Positions 1 through 5,250 of a DNA stretch of 5,287 bases are shown one piece after another. The notes under the pieces are model-generated. The model made no database searches, was not told the DNA's origin, and saw only the letters and a list, made by a program, of their open reading frames with translations. Every line of letters starts with the position of its first letter. Position 1 is the first letter of the stretch. This DNA comes from Opitutus sp. GAS368 (GTDB taxonomy: Bacteria; Verrucomicrobiota; Verrucomicrobiae; Opitutales; UBA953). The position numbers were made by a program, and so were the translations under genes. Location: the NCBI GenBank assembly GCA_943332745.1, contig CALQQQ010000099.1, positions 1-5,287 on the forward strand, read 5' to 3'.

Positions 1-431
1 GAAGGCACGGCCGCTTCGGCAGACCAAACCGGGTAGCCGCCGTAGATTCCGTTCTGGGCGATCGTCTGGCCGGAGTGGCATTCGCGCAGTTCGGGCGGAC
101 GGTCGGCGGTCAGGATGAGCAGAGGCGTGGCTGCGAGACGTGCCTCGACGATGGCGGGTAGGTAGTTCGCAGCGGCGGTGCCGGAGGTGCAGAGCAGGGC
201 GGCGGGGCGGCCCGTGGCCTTGGCGAGGCCGAGGGCGATGAAGCCGGCCGAACGTTCGTCGAGCGCGACGGTCACGTGTAGGCCGGCGGATTCGGCGAAG
301 GCATGGGCGAGCGGCGTCGAGCGCGAGCCGGGCGAGATCACCACGTGCGTGAGGCCGAGGCGACGGAGGGTGCGCACGCCCACGTCGGCCCAGAGGGCGT
401 TCGTATTCAGGTGCCTGGTCGCGCGAGCCAT
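1..431 (-). CDS. menD: MenD, 2-succinyl-5-enolpyruvyl-6-hydroxy-3-cyclohexene-1-carboxylate synthase (N-terminal part, cut by window edge)
   Basis: MenD is the cytosolic thiamine-diphosphate enzyme that joins isochorismate and 2-oxoglutarate (with decarboxylation) in menaquinone synthesis. Reading the minus strand from ATG 431-429 gives 143 uninterrupted residues before the window ends, about a quarter of the usual ~550 aa. Visible family motifs in order: ISPGSRSTPL (32-41), the DERSAGFIALGLAK stretch (58-71), CTSGTAAANYLPAIVEA (81-97) and LTADRPPELRE (107-117) followed by GQTIAQ (121-126). Glu59 in DERSAG should be the conserved glutamate that activates the ThDP cofactor, by comparison with the family. 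The ATG was chosen because it lies shortly before the NALWAD segment where MenD homology normally begins; an in-frame TTG four codons upstream is possible but not needed. No Shine-Dalgarno sequence is clear. It is transcribed divergently from the gene at 524. The family call is very secure; the C-terminal cofactor-binding domain lies outside the window. Confidence 0.95.
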   Translation of the reverse strand, partial: MARATRHLNTNALWADVGVRTLRRLGLTHVVISPGSRSTPLAHAFAESAGLHVTVALDERSAGFIALGLAKATGRPAALLCTSGTAAANYLPAIVEARLAATPLLILTADRPPELRECHSGQTIAQNGIYGGYPVWSAEAAVP

Positions 432-523
432 GCCGACAGGCAATCCCGCAAGGGCAGGGCTGTCCAGCGTGGGCTTGGTTTGGGGTTTAAGCCCGGCCGA
501 TTAGCCCTATTATTTCCAGACAA
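432..523. promoter_or_regulatory. Divergent intergenic region between menD and the 112-aa protein gene
   Basis: This 92-bp gap must hold the promoters of two divergent transcripts unless they lie inside genes. On the plus strand, TATTAT at 508-513 resembles a -10 box, but no good -35 hexamer lies at 17 +/- 1 bp, and the start codon at 524 is so close that the transcript would have an almost absent leader. A 6-bp inverted repeat, gggctt (471-476) and aagccc (489-494) with a 12-nt loop, could be an operator or chance. No clear -10/-35 pair was found for menD. The region is reported as a likely regulatory gap, not as a mapped promoter. Confidence 0.4.
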
Positions 524-862
524 ATGGAGGTCTTCCTGCATCTGTTGCCCCTCGTTGGGTCCTTCGTCTTCGCCGGCTTATTGCTCCACGCGATCTTCTG
601 GGGCATGACGTTTACCGTCGACGAAGCGTATACGCGTGTGCGCGTCTATGGTTGGACTGTGCGTAAGATAGCCCACAGCGATGTCGAGTGGGCAGCACAT
701 GATTGGTGCTTCTGGAATGAGCATTACACCAATACCGTGAACCCAAAGAAGATGATCCTGCTCCGTCGTCGCACCGGCTGGTTCAAGAATTTCGTCATCA
801 GCCCGCCTTCACCGCAAGCGTTCCTTCAGGAACTCGCCGTGCGCGGCGTCACGGTTCGATAA
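524..862 (+). CDS. Small membrane-anchored protein with bacterial PH-like domain (hypothetical)
   Basis: This is a 112-aa protein of unknown function. Residues 3-26 form one hydrophobic segment (LHLLPLVGSFVFAGLLLHAI), most likely a single transmembrane helix. The remaining ~85 residues look like a small beta-rich domain: FTVDEAYTRVRVYGWTVRKI (30-49), then a hydrophilic stretch, then KKMILLRRRTGWFKNFVI and the ending SPPSPQAFLQEL. The pattern of a strand pair with 'R-V-Y-G-W-x-V-R-K-I', a basic strand, and a final 'P-x-x-P-x-x-F-L-x-x-L' helix resembles bacterial PH (bPH)-type domains, where the helix follows a 'sP.dp..Fl..L' motif; this is judged by eye. The start ATG at 524 keeps the helix; the internal ATG at 605 would remove it. 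The stop is 5 bp before the next gene, so the two are probably co-transcribed. The enriched tryptophans (DVEWAAHDWCFWNEH, 53-67) are unusual for such a short protein. Confidence 0.75.
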   Translation: MEVFLHLLPLVGSFVFAGLLLHAIFWGMTFTVDEAYTRVRVYGWTVRKIAHSDVEWAAHDWCFWNEHYTNTVNPKKMILLRRRTGWFKNFVISPPSPQAFLQELAVRGVTVR

Positions 863-867
863 ACTTT

Positions 868-1707
868 ATGCGCACGCTCCTCGCTCTCTTCTGTTCCGCC
901 TTCGTCCTCGTCGCCGAGGATCGGCCCGCTTTCTTTGCGATGGATACCGCCGCTCGTCTCGAGCCGGCGGAATGCGCGCAGGTGCTGGCCGATCTGGGTT
1001 ATGCGGGCTTGGGCGGGCGCCCGGCCACGGCTAAGGCTCACGCTGCGGCCTTGAAGGCCAAGGGCCTGGTCTTTTTCAATGGCTACCACGTCACAAATTT
1101 CTCTCATGCGCAGACGGCCATGTCGGCTGACCTGAAGAAGGCCGTCGATGACTTGGCGTCGGCGGGCGGCTCCGTGCTTTGGCTGGGCATCAATAAGGTC
1201 GATTTCCCGATGGGTATCAGATTACCCCCAGAATACGGAGATACCATCGTCGTGCCTCAACTCCGCCAATTGCTGGCCTATGCGAAGGCTAAGGGTGTGA
1301 GGATTTCGCTCTACCCTCATGGGGGTTTCTGGGCCGAGAAGTTTGAAGTCTGCGTGCGTGTCGCGGAGAAGGTCGACGACAAGGCGTTGGGCGTGACCTT
1401 CAATCTCTGCCACTGGCTGAAAGTCGAAGGCTCCGAACGCGATCCGCTACCGCTCATCCAGGAGGCTCTGCCGCGGTTGAACTTCATCACGATCAATGGC
1501 GCCGATACGGGCGACACGCAGAAGCTGGGTTGGGATAAGCTGATTCAGCCGCTGGGACGAGGGTCGTATGACGTGGCGTCGCTGGTCGCCAAGGTCCGAC
1601 GGGCCGGCTATCGCGGTCCGTTTGGTTTCCAAGGGTACGGCATCAAGTTGGACCCCAAGGAACTCCTCAAGGAGACCATGGAGGGTTGGCAGAAGGTGGT
1701 GAAGTGA
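868..1707 (+). CDS. Secreted sugar phosphate isomerase/epimerase-like protein (xylose isomerase-like TIM barrel)
   Basis: This 279-aa protein starts with a short signal peptide (MRTLLALFCSAFVLVA, cleavage probably near residue 16), followed by a TIM-barrel of the xylose isomerase/AP endonuclease 2 superfamily. Family-like landmarks are LADLGYAGLGG (40-50, early barrel strand/helix), ISLYPHGGFW (146-155), GVTFNLCHWLKVEG (175-188), FITINGAD (206-213), WDKLIQPLGRGSYDV (222-236) and GYRGPFGFQGYGIK (247-260). Members of this secreted group are frequent in Planctomycetes and Verrucomicrobia, where they are thought to act on sugars or polyols; no substrate is known. His151 and His182 are plausible metal ligands. 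Two positions that are usually Glu in cytosolic relatives appear to be Tyr149 (in LYPH) and Gln255 (in GFQGYG), so the metal site may be altered. The ATG follows the previous stop by 5 bp, without a clear Shine-Dalgarno sequence. The superfamily call is strong; catalytic activity is uncertain. Confidence 0.85.
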   Translation: MRTLLALFCSAFVLVAEDRPAFFAMDTAARLEPAECAQVLADLGYAGLGGRPATAKAHAAALKAKGLVFFNGYHVTNFSHAQTAMSADLKKAVDDLASAGGSVLWLGINKVDFPMGIRLPPEYGDTIVVPQLRQLLAYAKAKGVRISLYPHGGFWAEKFEVCVRVAEKVDDKALGVTFNLCHWLKVEGSERDPLPLIQEALPRLNFITINGADTGDTQKLGWDKLIQPLGRGSYDVASLVAKVRRAGYRGPFGFQGYGIKLDPKELLKETMEGWQKVVK

Positions 1708-1714
1708 GGTTTTT

Positions 1715-1944
1715 GCGGTGAGCGGTTGGCGGTTAGCGGTTGGGACGAGCCATCAAGGCAGGGGAAACCGGAGACCGGATGATTGGCTGGGGACTCTATG
1801 TTGGTAGGGCTGACCGACTCGATCGGCCGATTTTAAGCGAGGGTGCTTAACCCTAGCTTAAAACGACCCGTAGGACGCCTTCCGGTTTCCGGTCTCCCTT
1901 TGGGGTGAGGCTTTCCTTGCCGCCAACCGCCAACCGCTAGCCGC
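1715..1944. repeat. Nested imperfect inverted repeat built from 7-bp tandem words around a central hairpin
   Basis: The 230-bp element is symmetric on three levels. The outer blocks are four tandem heptamers of consensus gcggttR at 1715-1742 and four inverted heptamers at 1917-1944 (22 of 28 positions match between arms). The inner blocks are ggaaaccggagaccgga at 1763-1779 and its inverted counterpart tccggtttccggtctcc at 1881-1897; both contain the heptamers ggaaacc and ggagacc, but in swapped order. Unrelated spacers of 20 and 19 bp separate outer from inner blocks. Near the centre is a hairpin at 1831-1863. The element sits in the gap between convergent genes and contains no supported gene. 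It may be a lineage-specific dispersed repeat, a MITE-like remnant, or a large transcript-end structure; the sequence alone cannot decide. Confidence 0.85.
1831..1863. repeat. Central AT-rich hairpin of the 1715-1944 element
   Basis: The arms ttttaagcgagggt (1831-1844) and accctagcttaaaa (1850-1863) are inverted copies with one mismatch (G1839 against A1855) around the 5-nt loop gctta. Because the outer ends are TTTT and AAAA, the structure resembles a bidirectional Rho-independent terminator for either convergent transcript, though the T-run is part of the stem and not followed by more T. It could end the plus-strand operon that stops at 1707, which otherwise has no near terminator. Confidence 0.6.
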
Positions 1945-1954
1945 TTATCTCTTG

Positions 1955-1984
1955 AAACAAAAAACCCCGGTCGCCCGGGGTTTT
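1955..1984 (-). terminator. Rho-independent terminator of the DUF3500 gene, possibly bidirectional
   Basis: A perfect 10-bp stem, aaaaccccgg (1961-1970) and ccggggtttt (1975-1984), surrounds the loop tcgc. Read on the minus strand, it lies 21 bp after the DUF3500 stop codon and is followed by a T-tract (TTTTTTGTTT, using the A-rich bases 1955-1964), the classic intrinsic terminator form. On the plus strand the stem ends in TTTTG, so it may also stop read-through from the operon ending at 1707. Confidence 0.9.
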
Positions 1985-2005
1985 GTCAGCAGCCTTAGTT
2001 CAGGC

Positions 2006-3031
2006 TTACTTGTGGTCCTTGGCGTGCTCGGCGAGCGGGTCGTAACCGAAATCCTTCTTCAGGTCGCGCCAGGAGGCGTGGACGTGGTTGGCTCCGCCCT
2101 GGAAGTTGACGAGCTCGAAGAGGAAGGTCGGGCCCTGAATGCTGTAGTAGTGGGGTTCGCCGACTTCGAGTCCGCCGTTCCAGGCGAAGACTAGGGAGTC
2201 CTTCACGTCTTCGATCGCCTTGAGTTCGCGGACGGCGAAGTCCGGGCGGGTGCGGCTGACGTATTCGAAGATGATCTTACCGAGCGTCTGCTTCTGTTCG
2301 GCGGTAAGGGCCGTGGCGGCGATGCCCTGGTGCTTGATGAGGCCATTGGCCTTCTGCTTGTTGCCCGTCACGACGTCCTTGAACGGGTCCTTGTTGAGGA
2401 AGCCCTGCTTGCGCTGTTCGGCGGTGAGGGACTTGGCGAGCTGGCGGCCGAGGTCGTCTTCGTGGCGCAGGAGCTCGAAGCCTACGAGACCAGGCTGGCC
2501 TTCCTTGATCGTGCCCGGGTTGCTGGCGAAGAAGGAGGGCGTCGAGCTGACGAGCTCTCCTTTGACCAGCGTGAAGTTGAGTGAGAGGTGGTGGCCTTCC
2601 CAGCGGAAGCCCCAGGTGCCCTTGGTGTCCGGCGTACCAAAGATCGACACGAAGTAGTTCTCGGCGTCGCGCTTCGGGCCCGAGCCCTTCTCGATCTCGA
2701 GGAGCAACTGTTCGAGGGCCATAATCTGTTCGGCCTTCATGTGCCCGCGACCGCTGAGGGCGACGGAGAGGATGGCCTGGGCGAAGTGGCGCTGGCCGGG
2801 ATTCATTTCTTTCAGCGGCAGGCCCTTGCGGGAAGCCGGGACGAAAATCCAGTTCGTGCGCTCGGCGTCGTCGAAGCCGAAGGTCGCCTTGGCCTTTTGG
2901 TCGGCGTTGAGTGAGCCGAGGAAGGCGGAGGCCGCGGAGGACATCTCTTCGCCGGCGGTGTGGCCGAAGGCGGCGGGGACGGCGGCGGCCAGGAGGCACA
3001 GCACACTGAGGAGACGGGTGAGGGAGCGCAT
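2006..3031 (-). CDS. Secreted DUF3500 family protein
   Basis: This is a 341-aa protein with a clear Sec signal peptide (MRSLTRLLSVLCLLAAAVPA, cleavage likely after AFG at residue 23), so it should work outside the cytoplasm. The rest matches DUF3500 from end to end as I recall that family: FLGSLNADQ (37-45), ERTNWIFVP (57-65), GLPLKEM (70-76), FGTPDTKGTWGFRWEGHHLS (131-150), SSTPSFFASNP (162-172), a repeated LTAEQ motif (202-206 and 242-246), PHYYSIQGPTFLFEL (293-307), ANHVHASWRD (314-323) and DFGYDPLAEH (327-336). The conserved histidines (147-148, 294, 316, 318, 336) suggest a metal or ligand site, but no biochemical function is established to my knowledge. The start is the only ATG in front of the signal peptide; no clear Shine-Dalgarno sequence precedes it. 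It lies 232 bp downstream of the ABC-F gene on the same strand, a gap with its own hairpins, so it is probably transcribed separately. A good intrinsic terminator follows it. Confidence 0.88.
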   Translation of the reverse strand: MRSLTRLLSVLCLLAAAVPAAFGHTAGEEMSSAASAFLGSLNADQKAKATFGFDDAERTNWIFVPASRKGLPLKEMNPGQRHFAQAILSVALSGRGHMKAEQIMALEQLLLEIEKGSGPKRDAENYFVSIFGTPDTKGTWGFRWEGHHLSLNFTLVKGELVSSTPSFFASNPGTIKEGQPGLVGFELLRHEDDLGRQLAKSLTAEQRKQGFLNKDPFKDVVTGNKQKANGLIKHQGIAATALTAEQKQTLGKIIFEYVSRTRPDFAVRELKAIEDVKDSLVFAWNGGLEVGEPHYYSIQGPTFLFELVNFQGGANHVHASWRDLKKDFGYDPLAEHAKDHK

Positions 3032-3059
3032 GGGGGTGTGAGGTAAGGACAGGGGTGTA

Positions 3060-3111
3060 AGGGAAGGGTTCCCTCAGAGCCAGAAAGGAATGACGACGAA
3101 GTCGCCATTCC
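3060..3111 (-). promoter_or_regulatory. Two hairpins upstream of the DUF3500 start (probable leader)
   Basis: In the 80 bp upstream of the DUF3500 start are two stable inverted repeats: ggaatgacgac/gtcgccattcc (3087-3097 and 3101-3111, one mismatch, loop gaa) and agggaa/ttccct (3060-3065 and 3069-3074, loop ggg). Between the second hairpin and the start codon a near-direct repeat, ggggtgtRagg, occurs at 3033-3043 and 3052-3062 (10 of 11 bases). If transcription starts further upstream, these would lie in the mRNA leader and could affect stability or translation. No known riboswitch was recognised. Confidence 0.45.
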
Positions 3112-3242
3112 GTGCAAAAGTGCATCGGTGCAAAGGTGCAAAAGTGATAAAACAGGCCTCTTAGTAGCCTGTATTAATGGGCGTGGTCTGATGCCACATT
3201 TGCACCTTTGCACAGCGCAACGCGCGATTTGCACTTTTGCAC
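3112..3242. repeat. Inverted arrays of the 8-bp word gtgcaaaR
   Basis: The left array (3112-3146) is four contiguous 8-mers plus a partial unit, three of them gtgcaaaa or gtgcaaag and one degenerate (gtgcatcg). The right array is inverted: two units at 3198-3213, a 13-bp GC-rich interruption at 3214-3226, and two more at 3227-3242. Between the arrays is an AT-rich centre with a hairpin, acaggc (3152-3157) and gcctgt (3167-3172). Word length is strictly 8 bp inside each array. The unit is much too short for CRISPR and there are no spacers. It occupies most of the gap upstream of the DUF3500 gene and directly follows the ABC-F terminator-like hairpin. Confidence 0.85.
3145..3180 (-). promoter_or_regulatory. 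AT-rich patch with hairpin, candidate promoter/operator region of the DUF3500 gene
   Basis: This is the most AT-rich stretch in the 232-bp gap. On the minus strand it reads TTAATA, then 19 bp, then TTTTAT, which only loosely fits a sigma-70 promoter, since the spacer is long and the upstream box is poor. The 6-bp inverted repeat acaggc/gcctgt lies between these boxes and could serve as an operator. The call rests on composition and position and is weak. Confidence 0.25.
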
Positions 3243-3262
3243 GCGAAGCCCTCAGGCTTCGC
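3243..3262 (-). terminator. Hairpin directly after the ABC-F stop codon (terminator-like, no T-tract)
   Basis: A perfect 8-bp stem, gcgaagcc (3243-3250) and ggcttcgc (3255-3262) with loop ctca, begins 1 bp after the ABC-F stop codon. On the minus strand it is followed by GTGCAAAAG and not by a T-run, so it is not a canonical intrinsic terminator. It could act as a 3' end stabiliser or as a terminator of the T-poor type. Its other edge directly abuts the 8-bp word array. Confidence 0.55.
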
Positions 3263-3263
3263 C

Positions 3264-5123
3264 TTACGCGCCCTCTGCCTCGCTTAGCTTCTGCGCGGCC
3301 TGTTCCCAGGCGGCGGTGGCGGTCTGCAGGGCGTTGATTGTGTCGCGAAGCCGGGCGTTCAATTGGGGGAGGTTCACGCCGCCAGTATAGGTGGCCGGGT
3401 CGGCGAGTTCAGCGGTGATCTGGGCCTGCTTGGCTTCCAGTTCCGAGACCTGCTGTTCACACTTGGTGACGTCGGCCTTCAGCTTACGGATGTCGGCGGC
3501 GGACGGCTTCACAGGTACCTTCGGCTTTTCGGCCTTTGGCGCTTCATCCTGTTTCGGCCGAGCGTCGGTGAAGCCAGCGGTCAGTGCGGCGCGCTCGTTG
3601 CCCGACTTAGACTTCTCGAGATAGTAGGCGTAGTCGCCGGCGTACTGCGTCAGGCGGCCGGAGTGCACGTGGAGGACGGTCTTCGCGATCTCGCGGATGA
3701 AGTGGACGTCGTGACTCACGAAGTAGAGCGTGCCTTCGTAAGTCTTCAGGGCGGCGATGAGCGCATCGATCGACATGATATCGAGGTGCGTCGTCGGTTC
3801 ATCCATGAGGAGGAAGTTCGGCGGATTGATCATCAGCTTCACCAAGGCGAGGCGGGATTTCTCGCCGCCCGAAAGGACCGAGACGCGTTTGTTCACGTCG
3901 TCCTTGCGGAAGAGGAACGTGCCGAGCATGCCGCGGGCCTGCTGTTCGGTGAGGCCGTTCTCCGTCGTGCGGAGTTCCATCACGTTCTCGAGGACGGTTA
4001 GCTTCGGGTTGAGGTTGTCGACGCGGTTCTGGGCGAAGTAGCCCGTGATGACGTTGCCACCTTCCTCGCGCACGCCGCCGTTGATCGGGATGACGCCGGC
4101 GAGGATCTTGAGCAGGGTGGATTTACCGGCGCCGTTAGGGCCGACGAGCACGGTCCGCTGGCCGCGTTCGCATTCGAAATTGAGGTCCTTGTAGACGACG
4201 TGGTCGCCGTAGGCCTGCTGGACGTGCTCGAGCTTCATTACCTTGAGTCCGGAGCGCGGGGGCTGCGGGAAGCGGAACTGGATCTTCTTCAGGTCGTCCT
4301 CCGGCTCGTCGATCGCGACCTCTTCAAGGCGGGCGATCTGCTTCTCCTTGGACTTCGCGCGGGAGGCCATGGAGGCCTTGGCGCCGAAGCGGTCGACGAA
4401 CGTCTGCAGGTGCGCAATCTCGCGCTGCTGATTCTTGAACATCGCCTGCTGGCGATCCTTACGGGCCACACGTTCGAGGATGAAGTCGTCGTAGTTACCG
4501 GAGTACTCGTGCAGACGCTGGCCGCGTAGTTCGATGGTGCCGGTGCAGAGCGCGTTGAGAAAGGCACGATCGTGTGAGATGACCACGAGGCCGCCGGGGT
4601 AGCGGGTCAGGTAGTCCTGGAACCAGAGGAGGGCTTCGAGGTCGAGGTGATTCGTCGGTTCGTCGAGCAGCAGGAGCGTCGGTTCGCTGACGAGCAGACG
4701 GGCGAGGTGCGCGCGCATGACCCAGCCACCAGAAAAGGTTTTAGCAACTTTTTCGTGGTCGGTCTCGCGGAAGCCGAGGCCGGCGAGGATTTTCTTCGCG
4801 CGGGGCTCGAGCGTGTAGTCGATATCCCAGTCGTCATCGTTCTCGGGCTCGAGCTTGCCGCCGCTCGTCGCGATCTGGAGAATCGTCTCGTCGCCGGCTG
4901 GCGCGCTTTCCTGGGGCAGGAAGCCGAAGTTCGCACCGCGTTCCCACTCGATGAGGCCTTCATCCGGCTGGTCTTTACCGAGGATGATATTGAAAAGGGT
5001 CGATTTGCCCGCGCCGTTGGCTCCGACGAGCCCAAGCCGGTCCGTCCGCGCAATATTCAGTGAGACCTCCGCGAACAAGGTGCGGGGTCCGTAGGACTTG
5101 GAAATATTGGCAATCGTCAGCAT
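3264..5123 (-). CDS. ABC-F family ATP-binding protein (YheS/Uup-like ribosome-associated ATPase)
   Basis: This 619-aa cytosolic protein has two ABC nucleotide-binding domains and no membrane segments, the ABC-F layout; such proteins bind the ribosomal E site and act on translation. NBD1: Walker A GANGAGKST (34-42), signature FSGGW (130-134), Walker B LLLLDEPTNHLD (150-161) and H-loop SHD (183-185). NBD2: Walker A GPNGAGKST (328-336), signature LSGGEKSR (417-424), Walker B FLLMDEPTTHLD (437-448) and SHD (470-472). Both catalytic glutamates (155, 442) are present. The charged interdomain linker (about 215-290), with the HLQTFVDRFGAKASMASRAK stretch, resembles that of E. coli YheS. After NBD2 comes a Lys/Pro/Ala-rich spacer (about 520-540) and a C-terminal coiled coil (about 541-617), as in Uup and several other ABC-F proteins. 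The ATG starts the standard MLTIANISKSYG strand; no Shine-Dalgarno sequence is evident. Family certain; whether it is housekeeping or antibiotic-protective cannot be told here, but no resistance context is seen. Confidence 0.95.
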   Translation of the reverse strand: MLTIANISKSYGPRTLFAEVSLNIARTDRLGLVGANGAGKSTLFNIILGKDQPDEGLIEWERGANFGFLPQESAPAGDETILQIATSGGKLEPENDDDWDIDYTLEPRAKKILAGLGFRETDHEKVAKTFSGGWVMRAHLARLLVSEPTLLLLDEPTNHLDLEALLWFQDYLTRYPGGLVVISHDRAFLNALCTGTIELRGQRLHEYSGNYDDFILERVARKDRQQAMFKNQQREIAHLQTFVDRFGAKASMASRAKSKEKQIARLEEVAIDEPEDDLKKIQFRFPQPPRSGLKVMKLEHVQQAYGDHVVYKDLNFECERGQRTVLVGPNGAGKSTLLKILAGVIPINGGVREEGGNVITGYFAQNRVDNLNPKLTVLENVMELRTTENGLTEQQARGMLGTFLFRKDDVNKRVSVLSGGEKSRLALVKLMINPPNFLLMDEPTTHLDIMSIDALIAALKTYEGTLYFVSHDVHFIREIAKTVLHVHSGRLTQYAGDYAYYLEKSKSGNERAALTAGFTDARPKQDEAPKAEKPKVPVKPSAADIRKLKADVTKCEQQVSELEAKQAQITAELADPATYTGGVNLPQLNARLRDTINALQTATAAWEQAAQKLSEAEGA

Positions 5124-5166
5124 CGAAGGGGCGTTAAAGAGGCGGGAAGGCGGAAGGGCAAGAGAA

Positions 5167-5208
5167 AGGGCTGGAGGGAGGGCTAGGGTCAGGGCTAGGG
5201 CTGGGGCT
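5167..5208 (+). repeat. Degenerate tandem hexamer array (agggct), G-quadruplex-prone
   Basis: Seven contiguous 6-bp words of consensus agggct fill this stretch; four are exact copies and the others differ by one to three bases. The plus strand therefore carries seven runs of at least three G separated by 1-5 bases, which fits the usual G-quadruplex pattern. It lies 44 bp upstream of the ABC-F start. For that minus-strand gene the G-rich strand is the template strand. Confidence 0.8.
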
Positions 5209-5229
5209 AGAAGCCGCAGGTTATGGTAG

Positions 5230-5250
5230 GGACGGCTCTCCGAGCCGTCC
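5230..5250. repeat. Perfect palindromic repeat with 9-bp stem
   Basis: The stem ggacggctc (5230-5238) and gagccgtcc (5242-5250) is perfect, with loop tcc. It could be a terminator of a gene beyond the right edge, but no T-run flanks it. Its compact symmetric form suggests a REP-like dispersed repeat; I believe similar palindromes occur often in Opitutae genomes, but cannot verify this here. Confidence 0.7.

Noticed and set aside
178..608. Plus-strand open frames at 178-504 and 303-608
   Set aside because: The first lies mostly antisense to menD, whose frame has strong motifs; the second runs antisense to menD and then over the start of the 112-aa gene. Both are Arg/Ala-rich without recognisable domains.
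1715..1944. Insertion sequence or transposon
   Set aside because: No transposase frame, no visible target-site duplication at the ends, and the arms are tandem words instead of ordinary terminal inverted repeats.
1952..2194. Plus-strand 80-codon open frame starting in the terminator
   Set aside because: It begins inside the hairpin and runs antisense to the DUF3500 C-terminus; no motif supports it.
2277..3125. Long minus-strand open frame of 282 codons overlapping the DUF3500 gene
   Set aside because: The translation is Arg/Pro/Gly-rich and without domain sense, typical of a shifted frame in GC-rich DNA; the overlapping DUF3500 frame has clear family motifs.
3112..3242. Possible CRISPR array
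   Set aside because: The repeat unit is only 8 bp, units are contiguous without spacers, and the second group is inverted.
3363..4001. Plus-strand open frame of 212 codons opposite the ABC-F gene
   Set aside because: It is antisense to the second nucleotide-binding domain and C-terminal region of the ABC-F gene; its composition mirrors that gene and shows no independent motifs.
4607..5053. Minus-strand open frame of 148 codons inside the ABC-F gene
   Set aside because: It is a +1/-1 frame shadow rich in Ser and Arg, while the real frame contains Walker A, signature and Walker B motifs over the same bases.
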